NCBI GenBank assembly: GCA_004352715.1 | Contig: SCFE01000043.1 | Coordinates: 528,734 to 592,733 of the forward strand | DNA from: Hofstenia miamia | Taxonomy: Eukaryota > Xenacoelomorpha > Acoela | Length of the DNA stretch: 64,000 bases | Reading direction: 5' to 3' | Shown here: one piece after another, positions 1 through 11,623 of the stretch | How the letters are laid out: each line of letters starts with the position of its first letter | Numbering within the stretch: position 1 is the stretch's first letter | Made by a program: the position numbers and the translations under genes | Notes under the pieces: model-generated | Seen by the model: the letters and a program-made list of their open reading frames with translations, nothing else | Databases searched by the model: none | Told to the model about the DNA's origin: nothing

Positions 1-988
1 GTGGACATTGAAAACCCCCATGTTATCCGTTTTAGGAATAGCTGGAACGGTGTCTTTTCCTCTGCTGTTGTCTTGAAAAGGAGCATTGTCCTTAATAAAT
101 CCACCCCAAAAAGGCGACGCGTGTCATCTGCAAGCAGCTCTACTGTTAGTACTCCTCTGCTGCAGTCTTACTCGACTCCGCTCCCAATCTCTGGCGCGAA
201 GTTTAAAGATCTGAACAAAGCTTAAAGAGTTTGTAAGCGCAGACAATAGGGAATTTTTTAGCAAGTTGCCCTGCGAGAACCTCAACAATGGCGCAGATTC
301 AAATAATGAGTTGTCAGACTCTGATGTAGTATCGGGCTCAGATGTAGTATCGGATTAATCTGATACTGACTACACATACGTCATGTAACATATTAATAAT
401 AATACAGAATGATGTTGATTTGAAATAATAATATTTTAACAATGTCTTCTCGAGTTTTTTAATTTTTTTGTGTTTTGCTTTTTTTCCCCTTTTTTTGTTA
501 AGCAATTCAGCTTAACACAATCTGTTCCAACATTGCATAAGTAAAGAGAAAAGGGTGAAAAACGAAAACCTCTCTTAGAAAGTCTTGGTAACAAGTTTTT
601 GGCAAGTAGGAGACAATGATATGGCACTTTTATAGCGGTATAATGTGAAGATGAGCGCAATATGTCAAAAAGGTACGGAACAACCAAGTTTAACGTCCAC
701 TTCTGATAGGTCAGGGGTGATGTTAAATTATTGTATGTGATCAGATTTGAACCCAATACCTTTCATAGTTCCAACTGAACTAAGGATCCCTTGATTTTTG
801 TCAATTTGGCCTTTTTGTTGTCTGACATTACGGTAATGGTATTCTTTTTATTTTGTAACCAAAAGGGTGCGGGTTCAAATCTCTTTCAGTGTGGGATTGA
901 ACCATTATATTGGCCAAGCATGCTATGATCAGTGTTGGACACCCATCTATCAAAGATATAGAGATGTGTGTTTTGGAATATGACCCAA
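1..988 (+). mobile_element. Partial copy of a DNA transposon (right half)
   Basis: This stretch is nearly identical to 1541-2525, so it is a second copy of the element annotated at 1015-2813, cut off by the window edge on the left and by a 4-N gap (989-992) on the right. It holds the 3' end of a transposase frame (stop near 356-358), an AT-rich 3' region and a tRNA-like segment near 833-893. The transposase frame is broken near 216-222 by one extra base relative to the other copy (the frame ends KDLNKA then stop). The acidic Ser/Asp tail before the stop is intact here. Confidence 0.7.
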
Positions 989-1219
989 NNNNATATATAT
1001 ATATATATATATATATGAAGACCACGGGGGAAAACCACACATGTCCACTTTTTGATATTTTATTTATCTCTAAAAAGGTCGTATCGATAAATCAGTTGTC
1101 CAGATTTATTGCTATTTAAAAATAAGCAACAAGGGGGAAAAACTTGGTAAGAGTTATTTCATTACATTAACAATCATCTGGCACCTCAAGTGAAACATTT
1201 GAAACTTTTTTTGTGATAC

Positions 1220-1894
1220 GTGCGCAGAACAAAACAAGAACTGGACAATTTTTACCTTGTCCATGTATACCTTGTCCATATACAAAAACGTTTTGACAGC
1301 ATCACCATGTGTTTTCCTGTGCGTGGTCATTCATATATGAAGTGCGACATCAACCAGCAACTTCCATGCGAAACCCCCAACGATTGGAGACTACATTTCA
1401 TGGCTGCACGGAAGAAGCCAGAACCATTCATGGTCATTAACGCCACGCAGGATCTTTTTAAAAAAATTTGCATCTTTTCTTCAACCAACATTTTTGGCAT
1501 CCTGCCCATTTCCCTCACGCCCAATCAAGGAACTGAAAGTGGACATTGAAAACCCCCATGTTATCCGTTTTAGGAATAGCTGGAACGGTGTCTTTTCCTC
1601 TGCTGTTGTCTTGAAAAGGAGCATTGTCCTTAATAAATCCACCCCAAAAAGGCGACGCGTGTCATCTGCAAGCAGCTCTACTGTTAGTACTCCTCTGCTA
1701 CAGTCTTACTCGACTCCGCTCCCAATCTCTGGCCCGAAGTTTAAAGATCTGACAAAGCTTAAAGAGTTTGTAAGCGCAGACAATAGGGATTTTTTAGCAA
1801 GTTGCCCTGCGAGAACCTCAACAATGGCGCAGATTCAAATAATGAGTTGTCAGACTCTGATTCTGACTCCGGCTCAGATGTAGTATCAGATTAA
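1220..1894 (+). pseudogene. Transposase C-terminal region, frameshifted
   Basis: The first open stretch (1220-1549) carries FPVRGHSYMKCD followed by a Trp-Arg block. As I recall, this pattern is typical of transposase-derived animal proteins classed near DUF7869. The family pattern then continues in another frame (1494-1883) with FPSRPIKEL and HVIRFRNSWNGVF, which fits the same family's 'RPIREI...YNG' region. The change of frame falls at or near the A7 run at 1461-1467. A further one-base deletion near 1790 loses the acidic SDSDSDSGSD tail that the other copy keeps. It is therefore a decayed gene. The family assignment is from memory and uncertain; a profile search of the 1300-1890 translations would settle it. 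Confidence 0.5.
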
Positions 1895-2370
1895 TCTGAT
1901 ACTGACTACACATACGTGTTGTAACATATTAATAATAATACAGAATGATGTTGATTTGAAATAATAATATTTTAACAATGTCTTCTCGAGTTTTTAAATT
2001 TTTTTTTGTGTTTTTCTTTTTTTCCCTTTTTTTATTAAGCAATTCAGCTTAACACAATCTGTTCCAACACTGCATAAGTAAAGGGAAACGGGTGAAGAAA
2101 GAAAACCTCTCTTAGAAAGTCTTGGTAACAAGTTTTTGACAAGTAGGAGATAATAATACGGCACTTTTATAGCGGTATAATGTAAAGATGAGCCCAATAT
2201 GTCAAAAAGGTACGGAACAACCAAGTTTAACGTCCACGTCTGATAGGTCAGGGGTGATGTTAAATTATTGTGTGTGATCAGATTTGAATCCAATACCTTT
2301 CATACTTCCAACTGAACTAAGGATCCCTTGATTTTTGTCAGTTTGACCTTTTCATTGTCTGACATTACGG

Positions 2371-2435
2371 TAATGGTAGTCTTTTTATTCCGTAACCAAA
2401 AGGTTGCGGGTTCAAATCCCTTTCAGTGTGGGATT
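2371..2435 (+). other. tRNA-like segment with B box (SINE-type or tRNA relic)
   Basis: GTAACCAAAAGGTTGCGGGT followed by TCAAATCCC matches a tRNA anticodon 3' side and T arm. The B box GGTTCAAATCC is intact and a weaker D-arm-like stretch lies about 30 bases upstream. The same segment occurs in the other transposon copy at about 833-893, slightly diverged. No convincing acceptor stem is visible, so it is a tRNA-derived piece rather than a working tRNA gene. Confidence 0.45.
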
Positions 2436-2813
2436 GAATCATTATATTGGCCAAGCATGCTATGATCAGGGTTGGACACCCATCTATCAAAGATATAGAG
2501 ATGTGTGTTTTGGAATATGACCCAAAAAATGGAGGAATGCAACCAAAATCAAAAGTTTACAAAAAATTGAGGGAAAAACCACAGTTGTCCAAAACCGGCG
2601 ACCTAGTTTTACAGGGCCTTAATTATTTTTTTAATGTTAAATGCTAATTGCTGCTGTGGCTAATGCATAACAAGTTGCTCTTACAATACAGCTTTGTTTG
2701 GTAGTGATATTCTTATTATTGATCGTCACAAGAGTCTTCAAAGACAAAATATCAATTTTCTCAAAATCCCAAAAATTGGACATCTGTGGTTTTTCCCCCT
2801 TAGTCTTCATATA

Positions 2814-3370
2814 TATATTTATATAATAGCCCTAGCCTATTCTTCCAATATGCTGCCTATTTGATTGAAACACCGTAGGTAATGAAATTCAGGTTGATTA
2901 TCATGCACAGGTCTGAAAGTATCGCTAATAGAGTCATCACTACTGGCCCCTAAGGTGTACAACCATATGCAATAAATCAAATGTGGATGCAATTTACTGC
3001 TAGATATAAAAGTTTTTTTCTATAAAATTTTACTAAATGTCTCGAAACAATTTAGTCTCTACTTCAGTGTAGTACTTAAATATGAATCAATAATATAATA
3101 CATACTTAATTTATACATCGGTTTAACTGAAAAGGTTTAAGAAATCAATAAAATGTTAATTTTGATTCAATTAACGTCATAATGCTTTAGTACCGCACGT
3201 ACGGTGTATTGTATTATTTAAGATTCTCAGAAATTCACATCAATTCTTTTCCTTTTAAAAAGCGTTGTCGAAATTTTAAAAAATTTTATCAAACAGTAAT
3301 AATATCTCCTGTCCAATTTCGGTAAATAAATATTAATTTTGTAACGATTTTGTCTGTTTCGTAACTTGGT
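2814..3370. other. No recognisable gene
   Basis: AT-rich sequence downstream of the transposon. I see no coding frame of useful length, no terminal inverted repeats and no conserved motif. Confidence 0.5.
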
Positions 3371-3697
3371 TTAATTCATTTCCCCATATGAGCTAGTTGC
3401 TTGATTATGCGCATGTTTACATTTGTTTGAGTATCTTTCTGTTCCATTTCTCACAAGTGTTTGGTTTTTGAATCGTTGGCCGAGGAACGTTTGCGCACGT
3501 GTGTTGGATGCTTGCCTGGCCAGATGTTCTCTTTCTGGCTGTACTTTCCTATGAATACATTCATTAAATTTGCAACACGTCTTTTCATTGGCCACAAATG
3601 TTCTCTTGCATGGCAAACACTGTTCTAAATGTATTCTACTGATCAATTTTAATTTCATGCAATTTTCTTTCCCCCATTTATAATAACTTGGTCGCAT
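3371..3697 (-). CDS. Uncertain cysteine-containing open frame
   Basis: A 108-residue open frame on the minus strand lies in a patch of higher GC than its surroundings. It contains CLPC, TCC and other scattered Cys and His residues and is rich in Arg, Lys and Asn. I do not recognise a family. There is no clear splice acceptor or donor that fixes it as an exon, and no neighbouring frame extends it. It could be an old exon, a transposon relic or chance. The base composition is the only reason to list it. Confidence 0.2.
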   Translation of the reverse strand: MRPSYYKWGKENCMKLKLISRIHLEQCLPCKRTFVANEKTCCKFNECIHRKVQPEREHLARQASNTRAQTFLGQRFKNQTLVRNGTERYSNKCKHAHNQATSSYGEMN

Positions 3698-5289
3698 TTC
3701 GATTTTTAATATGCAGCCTCCTTTTTTACAGTACCACCAGTGATGACCAAATTCATGGTTAACAGATCTGTTAACAGTTTATTTAAATGCTATTATTATT
3801 GCTCGAAATACCCCCATTTTTTAGTTATTGAACTTGCAATAATTTTACTCTTACCCTCGCCCGCTAATGCTGAACGAATTTTTTCAAAAGCATTATTTTT
3901 TTAGAATATCGGAACCTATCTCGGCTGGAATGCCATTCATCCGAAAATTTTGACACTATAAAAGGGCAAAATTTTGGTCTTTCTTTTCTGTTATTCAACA
4001 AATTTCAGTAAAAAAATCGGTTAGGCACAACGTCTAAAGAAATATATTCCAGTTTCTGTTAGGTGAATCTGTTTAACTTATTAACATGGTCAACACTGAC
4101 TGCTAGATAGTTTTAATAAAACTGAATGAGATGTTATTAATTTAATACTGTGTTAAAAACTGCTTTGCTAATTCATTTAATCTGTGGGTACGCATAATAA
4201 CTACTGGGGACGGACGTATACACGTAAGCTTTTCATTATACATTTTAACAATTTTATTAAAAACACTTACAAATAACATTTTGAAAATATTAACATATAA
4301 AGAGCATCAATTGTGTTAAAAAAATTGAGAACTTTTATTTTAGTTTCATAGCAACTAATATAATGTCATTCTGTCATTCTCAGATACAGGTAAACAATTC
4401 CGAGTGCAGATAAAAAATATTTTTAATCGGCTGGCGCAGCATTAATAAGCTTTCCCCTAGCATCATTAACATCCGCGCTAGGCACGTTTAGGCGCACGTC
4501 ACATTCTTTCATATCAGTAATTTGACATTTGTTAACAGCTATTTTGAATTTTACTGCAAGACATCAGAAAATCATTATTTGGACCCACAGTACTGATAAA
4601 ATTAATGTTTAAATTAAATTAATCCAAAGACAGCAAATGGTACTTTTTTATAACAATCTAGGATGGTTTTTAGTATTGCATTAAAATAGCAAAGAAACTT
4701 AACAATTTTCAAGTTAAATATACAAGTTTCACTAGCAACCTTATAGTACAATATTGTGAATATTTTTTCATGTAGAATACGTTTGGCAATAGTAATTTAG
4801 TAGTCATTATTAATATTTACATGTATTTATTTATCTAAATAATCAAATCGCAAGGACTAATTACGAAATCAATCAAGCTAATTTTTACTCTTTTGTGTAT
4901 CATAATAACAATTTATTAACCTACAAAAACATTCAGAAACAAATTTTAAAATTTACCAAATTGTGTTTGTATACTTTGCCAATACAACATTCGTTGTTTG
5001 TTGACATAATTAGAAATTGAAACTGCTCTGTAAAGTTTTGCAACACCTCTTTAAAATAGTTATCTCAACAAAACAAATGAGTACTGAATATTCTAGTTTT
5101 GTCATAATTCTTAGAGTTATGTGGGTGTGCTCAAATGAGTACGCTGGGTTCATGTTAGCAAAAAACACATAGTTTGCTCAGGCTAAAATTGGAAAAAGAA
5201 AAGTTTATAACTTTATCTATTTTATCCAAGCAAGGCTTAAGGAGAAACAAACAAACATTTTACATCCTAGTGTATTAGTTGGCAAAATT
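3698..5289. other. No recognisable gene
   Basis: About 1.6 kb of AT-rich sequence with only short, low-complexity frames. I see no repeat structure, transposon ends or exon-like islands. Confidence 0.5.
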
Positions 5290-6345
5290 TCAAAACAGCC
5301 ATGTTCTACAAGCTCTCTTTTGGCAAGCTGTACAGTGCAGCAGTTTTTCCGGATAATGCCCTTCTGGGTTATCAACTACACTTTGTGGTACGTTGACTGA
5401 AGTGCATGCATGAGCTTGAGATATAGTTTCGTTATCTAGAAACTGAGGTAGTACCTTGCAAAATTTCACACGAAGTGTAATAAATCGATTGGGTCTAAAG
5501 TAGCTGTTCTGTGGATATTCCATGCATTTACAAAGCTTACATTTAGCAAGTGGGTAAATAGAACCCACCACTTCTTTTTCCTCTGATTTAAATCCAATAA
5601 GTATTTGCTTCCTGATCTAGTAGATCCACACCTCCAATTCCAGAGTTATAGAAGGAATAAACGTGAAGCCTGGGAACAGGCATTTTCATCTCAGAAGGTG
5701 ACCATCTTTTGACGCTACCTGTAGGTGAAATACCATCATAATTGGTTCAAGTAGTTACTCTGTAATCATAGTAACCTCTCGGTTTTTCTTCATGTCTTTA
5801 ACACATTGACTGCCACAGCCAAATCCTTGATATATTGAGCAATAGGCCCAATTTTTTTAATATTTTTTTAATACATTCCATGTCAAAATNTTTGTACTAT
5901 CGATTACTAGTATCTTTAACACATTGACTGCCACAGCCAAATCCTTGATATATTGAGCAATAGGCCCAATTTTTTTAATATTTTTTTAATACATTCCATG
6001 TCAAAATATCATTGATCGCCTTTTAAAAGTCCACAAATAAAAGCATCTGAAATAATTATATGGATACGAGGCAAATTTGGGATATAACATATATCCAATA
6101 TAATGGATACATGGCAGTCAATGTGTTAATGGGGATTTTCCTGAACAACACATAATGTACCAGTAGCTCGAATCCTGTTTCTTTAGCTTCATCAGTAAGT
6201 CAAAACTTGTGAAAAAGTTTTCCAGGCATTTGTAACACTACTTTAGTAGCTAAATGCATTCTTTCTGAACTCGTTTTACCCCATTGTACACAATCGAGTA
6301 CAGTTGATTAAATTCCACTTTCGCCATGATATATTTTAGCATATC
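5290..6345 (-). pseudogene. piggyBac-type transposase remnant
   Basis: Read on the minus strand in shifting frames, the order of blocks matches a piggyBac transposase. First comes IRATGT (about 6150-6180), then KPRGYYDY, then VKRWSPSEM, then YNSGIGGVDLLDQ, then KKKWWVLFTHLL...NAW (about 5515-5565), and last a Cys-containing tail with LHCTACQKR (5290-5571). The GGVDLLDQ and KKWW blocks are hallmarks of the family and make the call firm. At least two in-frame stops and one frameshift break it, and a 324-bp TTAA-flanked element (5802-6125) sits inside. The N-terminal half is not visible. piggyBac transposases excise and insert DNA at TTAA sites. Confidence 0.8.
5802..6125. mobile_element. TTAA-flanked MITE inside the piggyBac remnant
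   Basis: The ends are CACATTGACTGCC and its reverse complement GGCAGTCAATGTG, bounded on both sides by TTAA (5798-5801 and 6126-6129). That is the signature of a piggyBac-mobilised non-autonomous element. It interrupts the transposase frame between the IRATGT and KPRGYY blocks. A single N at 5890 lies inside it with a 95-bp sequence repeated on both sides (5795-5889 and 5913-6007), so the true length is probably shorter. Confidence 0.75.
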
Positions 6346-8345
6346 TCACCGATTTTTACTATCAAAGAACACACTAACAAGATTTTGAATATGTATCATT
6401 TTGAAATGCTAAGCCTTCAAATATTTCTCATTTTAATCATATGAATGAAAGCTCAAAAAAAATTTAACACGTTAAGATTTAGAACACTTTCCTGAAGTAT
6501 ACCCACACTATCATTCACATCTGACGATATCATGCTAAAAACTAACCTTTTTCTGTGATACAATGAAATTTCTCGATCATCAGTGTAAAAGTCAATGGCT
6601 AGCAGCCATTTTTGTACTCAATTTTGTACAATGGCTTAATAAAACGAATTAACTGCATGCAGTTTGATGTATTCTAAAACTAAGTGTGTTGGTACTACGT
6701 GGAATCCCCCCAAACCCCCTCCCCTTTTAAACATCATGTGGCATTTCAATGCAAATGTTTTATAATTAATCACAACTCAACTTTGGTAGACATTATCTTT
6801 GTTTTGCAAATGGTTGGCTCAAAAACCGAATTATTTACATCACGGAACTTTGTTTACCCAAATGCATGATTTGCACCAAGACAGACAAACCTGTCGTAGT
6901 TAATTCTTTTGTAATTGTTATTTACATTTAAAATATTTTCTGTGACGATCAAATTGAGATCAATGCTGTTTCCATTTATTTTACATTATTGTACGGAAGA
7001 CTAAATACATTGACGTGAAGGTTAACTCAAAACTCGAACATAACAGATTGTGTAATTATCTACTTAAAACCTGACAAACAAGCAATTGAGGATCAAGCCC
7101 GTGGAGTACGTACTCCACGATCAAGCCGCATTAGTGATAGATAAACAACTTGTCAATCATTTTGTTTGCCTTTTTCAATTGTGCTAGGCTTTCTACCTTG
7201 TATGTAACCCATTAGAATTCACAAAAATAAATATATTTTACTAAAGCGGAGCATGTGTAAACCCGGATTAACAAAATCTATAAAAAAACAATTTTGATTA
7301 ACGAATGGTGCCGTATTGGCTACCACACCGAATTTAGCTGCCCGCATCTCGCGTAAACGGGTGTAATGGATATCTGCATGTGGTCTCTTGTCTAATATAT
7401 TAAGTCCATATAATATAAACATAAAATTCAATTCACTGATATTTTAAAAAAATCAATTTTATCCACGTTTTTAGCCCCCGCCCCCCAAACGATTCAACTT
7501 TTGTGGTAAGATCACTTAGGTTAAGAAATCACTTGGATGAATTCACATTATTTCAAAATTTTGTGTGTATAATAAACACTTTTTACTAAATATTTTGTGT
7601 CGGCATAACCATTTGGCCTCCAAAATTCTCTAAAAATTTTTATTAAATATTTTTTCTAATTTTGCTATATTTATATAGTTACGTTGTTATTTTGATGCGT
7701 TGGAGCCTCAAAAGGTTCAAAAGGTGTTTATAATTACTTATAGTAAGGTTTATTTTTACTTTTGGAGAAGAAAGGCCACGTGTCTATTCATGTTTCCTTC
7801 TAGCTTCAGTATTAATTAAACACTGAAAAACTGATTATTTCAATGATCATCATATAAGCCTATTTCACTTTCGTTCTATTATTAAATTTGCATCTTAATA
7901 ATTTCATTTTCCACTATTCATATTGGAAAATTTTAATAGTCAGTAAAATCATAAATTGTTTTATTTCGTTTTAAGTTATAAAACTTATAGCGAACTGCAC
8001 GCTATTTATAAATAGTTTTCCATTATCTTTAAAGTGTCAATTTTCTAAAATTTGAGTTGAGTTCCCGCAATATCTACGAATACAATATCTACGAATATAA
8101 TGAATTGTCGTCTGAAATTATGCAACCTCCAATTGCGATCAACGTTTTAAATAATGGACGATATTTTGATTTATTTACTAAAGCGGTTTTTCAAACTAAA
8201 ACTTTTTTAAAAAAGCTCATTAATTCTTTTCGAACTATGTTATCAATAAATTGAATTATAATTGTATTATTCAATAAATTTAATAGTGTACAATTTACAT
8301 TTTGTACATCAAAAACGTTGTTTAGAAGATTAAAATTAATGTCGA
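6346..8345. other. No recognisable gene
   Basis: AT-rich sequence. The only notable item is a 20-bp perfect palindrome at 7100-7119. The open frames here (for example 7219-7431 and 8057-8254) have no family features and I do not call them. Confidence 0.45.
7100..7119. repeat. Perfect 20-bp palindrome between 9-bp direct repeats
   Basis: CGTGGAGTACGTACTCCACG is its own reverse complement. GATCAAGCC occurs on both sides (7091-7099 and 7119-7127). It may be an excision footprint or a binding site; nothing else in the sequence decides. Confidence 0.6.
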
Positions 8346-9345
8346 NNNNNNNNNNNNNNNNNNNNNNNNNNNNNNNNNNNNNNNNNNNNNNNNNNNNNNN
8401 NNNNNNNNNNNNNNNNNNNNNNNNNNNNNNNNNNNNNNNNNNNNNNNNNNNNNNNNNNNNNNNNNNNNNNNNNNNNNNNNNNNNNNNNNNNNNNNNNNNN
8501 NNNNNNNNNNNNNNNNNNNNNNNNNNNNNNNNNNNNNNNNNNNNNNNNNNNNNNNNNNNNNNNNNNNNNNNNNNNNNNNNNNNNNNNNNNNNNNNNNNNN
8601 NNNNNNNNNNNNNNNNNNNNNNNNNNNNNNNNNNNNNNNNNNNNNNNNNNNNNNNNNNNNNNNNNNNNNNNNNNNNNNNNNNNNNNNNNNNNNNNNNNNN
8701 NNNNNNNNNNNNNNNNNNNNNNNNNNNNNNNNNNNNNNNNNNNNNNNNNNNNNNNNNNNNNNNNNNNNNNNNNNNNNNNNNNNNNNNNNNNNNNNNNNNN
8801 NNNNNNNNNNNNNNNNNNNNNNNNNNNNNNNNNNNNNNNNNNNNNNNNNNNNNNNNNNNNNNNNNNNNNNNNNNNNNNNNNNNNNNNNNNNNNNNNNNNN
8901 NNNNNNNNNNNNNNNNNNNNNNNNNNNNNNNNNNNNNNNNNNNNNNNNNNNNNNNNNNNNNNNNNNNNNNNNNNNNNNNNNNNNNNNNNNNNNNNNNNNN
9001 NNNNNNNNNNNNNNNNNNNNNNNNNNNNNNNNNNNNNNNNNNNNNNNNNNNNNNNNNNNNNNNNNNNNNNNNNNNNNNNNNNNNNNNNNNNNNNNNNNNN
9101 NNNNNNNNNNNNNNNNNNNNNNNNNNNNNNNNNNNNNNNNNNNNNNNNNNNNNNNNNNNNNNNNNNNNNNNNNNNNNNNNNNNNNNNNNNNNNNNNNNNN
9201 NNNNNNNNNNNNNNNNNNNNNNNNNNNNNNNNNNNNNNNNNNNNNNNNNNNNNNNNNNNNNNNNNNNNNNNNNNNNNNNNNNNNNNNNNNNNNNNNNNNN
9301 NNNNNNNNNNNNNNNNNNNNNNNNNNNNNNNNNNNNNNNNNNNNN
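8346..9345. other. Assembly gap of 1000 N
   Basis: A run of exactly 1000 N, followed by a TA microsatellite (9346-9366). The round length suggests a placeholder rather than a measured gap. Confidence 0.95.
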
Positions 9346-9366
9346 TATATATATATATATATATAT

Positions 9367-10112
9367 GAAGAAATTGATTCATATATGAGCGCTTTTGACG
9401 TCTTTGCTTCAAAAAAATTGAATGTTCCATCTTTATAAATATTGCTGCTTTTATTCATGGTGTTTTATCATCTTCGAAAGTGGCCAAACGCATTTGTTCG
9501 AAAAGTGGAAACGTTTCTTCATCTAAAAGAAACAGAATCTTGTCAGAAACTTTGAAAAACAGAATTGTTGTATCATGCGCGAAGAATTGATGTTTTTCGT
9601 TTTTTTTTAAGACTATTTAAGATTATTATGCTAAAATAGAATACTATAATTAAGTTCATAATAGTAAAATCTCAGACTAAGAAATTTCTAAAATTATGCA
9701 ATCGACTAGGTTAGCATTTTTCGACTAAATTTTTGAAATACGTATTTTTGACATTAATGTCATTACGACCACTATAGTCAACGCTATATATGGGAATATC
9801 AACTTACAACATATAAAATTATTTGTGTTGCACGTACAATCAATTCGATAAGGAGAGCCGTGATTCGCCCATTAAATCCAATTTTCTATGCTAAAATCGC
9901 AAAATATTTTCGTTTTTGTAGCAATTCTAAGCCTAGCTTGAACTAACTGATACTTTGATAAGAATTGGGTGTAGTCAATAGAAACTTGAAAATCGTGGAA
10001 CGTCTCTGTGTTTATCTCACTATAAACAATTGATGATATAGCGGAATAAAAAAAACATTTTCTTAAAATATTAATCTGCATGTGCAAGTTTTTAACCTAT
10101 TTTAAAATCTTA
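9367..10112. other. No recognisable gene
   Basis: AT-rich sequence up to the Harbinger-like element. No coding or repeat signal seen. Confidence 0.45.
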
Positions 10113-10737
10113 AGTCCATGCTACACGAACAACTTTTGTCGCCGATTTTTGTCGTCCGAACGAACAACTTTTGTCGCCAACTTTTGTCACCAATTTCTGT
10201 CGTCCGAACGAACAACTTTTGTCGCCAACTTTTGTTGTTGATTTGGTATGCTACACGAACAACTTTAGTCATTTAATTAGTTTTGGACAAAAGTTGGGGA
10301 GAGGATGCTACACGAACGATTTTTGTTGGTGACAAAAGTTGTTCGTGTAGCATAGTGTTACATCAACTTTTTAAATTTCAGTTACTTCATTATAAAACAT
10401 TTAAGAAAGAATTACAAGAATATCCGAATATGCAGAAATATTTATAATATGAAATATTAATATTGCTCATTTAACAACAGTTGAACTAAAATATTAAAAT
10501 ATTTTTCAATATTAAATTTTTGGAATACGCATCCGCAACAAGCTATTTTATGTTATATTTTAATGTGTTTATTCAAAGAACATATATTGTTTCATTATCT
10601 GTATTCGTATTTTCTTGACTATTATTGAACCTCGCCTGATGAAATGTGCTTGTTTACATTCCTAAATGAGTGATCGCAATAATGACCTTGGATTTGAGCG
10701 GCAGATTGCATAATTATAGCGCACATTTCAATAAAGC

Positions 10738-10842
10738 ATGGAGATGTCATCAGTGTGGTCCCATGAAGATATTATTAAATTAATTGAAATGGTCGAAGAA
10801 AAACATTCAGTGTGGGATGTTTCTTCTGATGACTATATGAAT
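10738..10842 (+). CDS. MADF-domain protein, first exon
   Basis: The exon starts at ATG 10738 and encodes 35 residues containing WSHEDIIKLIEMVEEKHSVW and DVSSDDYMN. This is the start of a MADF (Myb/SANT-like) DNA-binding domain, where an aromatic-rich helix is followed by 'LWD..s.dY.'. It ends in phase 0 at a GT donor (GTAACA, 10843). Beyond the donor the frame loses MADF character, so translation past it is intronic. No second exon with the rest of the domain was found before 12493, so the gene is truncated or its later exons were lost. Its place inside a Harbinger-like element suggests it was the element's accessory binding protein rather than a host gene. Confidence 0.6.
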
Positions 10843-11518
10843 GTAACAACTTCCTTATACTGGTTGCATATATTCATCGCTCTAAAAACTATCGAAATTA
10901 ATGAAATCACATTAAAAATACGATTGTTTTTGAGCTATCGCGGCCTACAGAATGTGTAGTAACCTGCGTTGTTGCGTATTTTCATTGGAGAGCAGATTAT
11001 CCCTGTGCATGAATAATGAAATAAGTATGATGGTGTTTACTTTCAAATTCAACCAAACATCATAATTGCCTGCACTGTTTAAACAATACTTGAGTTCACA
11101 AAGCTATGCTGTGATCGACCTCCCAATCTAATCACTATTTTATNCAACTTTTTAAATTTCAGTTACTTCATTATAAAACATTTAAGAAAGAATTACAAGA
11201 ATATCCGAATATGCAGAAATATTTATAATATGAAATATTAATATTGCTCATTTAACAACAGTTGAACTAAAATATTAAAATATTTTTCAATATTAAATTT
11301 TTGGAATACGCATCCGCAACAAGCTATTTTATGTTATATTTTAATGTGTTTATTCAAAGAACATATATTGTTTCATTATCTGTATTCGTATTTTCTTGAC
11401 TATTATTGAACCTCGCCTGATGAAATGTGCTTGTTTACATTCCTAAATGAGTGATCGCAATAATGACCTTGGATTTGAGCGGCAGATTGCATAATTATAG
11501 CGCACATTTCAATAAAGC

Positions 11519-11623
11519 ATGGAGATGTCATCAGTGTGGTCCCATGAAGATATTATTAAATTAATTGAAATGGTCGAAGAAAAACATTCAGTGTGGGATG
11601 TTTCTTCTGATGACTATATGAAT
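11519..11623 (+). CDS. Second copy of the MADF exon (assembly duplicate)
   Basis: Same 35 residues as 10738-10842. The donor region differs by one base (GTAATA instead of GTAACA). It lies in the second copy (11145-11924) of a 780-bp block repeated across a single N at 11144, with only a few differences. The two copies are probably alleles placed side by side by the assembler. Confidence 0.5.

Larger units (their letters stand above)
1015..2813 (+). mobile_element. DNA transposon with terminal inverted repeats
   Basis: The left end (from about 1015, TGAAGACCACGGGGGAAAAC) reappears as its reverse complement at about 2773-2813 (TGAAGACTAAGGGGGAAAAA read on the minus strand). That gives imperfect terminal inverted repeats of roughly 40 bp, both next to TA-rich repeats. 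Inside is the C-terminal part of a transposase-like protein (1220-1894), an AT-rich region and a tRNA-like stretch (2371-2435). The N-terminal part of the transposase is missing, so this copy is internally deleted and non-autonomous. A superfamily cannot be fixed from the ends; the protein resembles DDE-type transposase-derived proteins with a GHSxxxCD block. Confidence 0.6.

Noticed and set aside
8318-9458. Long open frames on both strands across the 1000-N gap
   Set aside because: They consist almost entirely of unknown residues from N bases plus a TA-repeat (IYIYIY) end. The same applies to frames across the gaps at 27744, 45850, 48131 and 61754.
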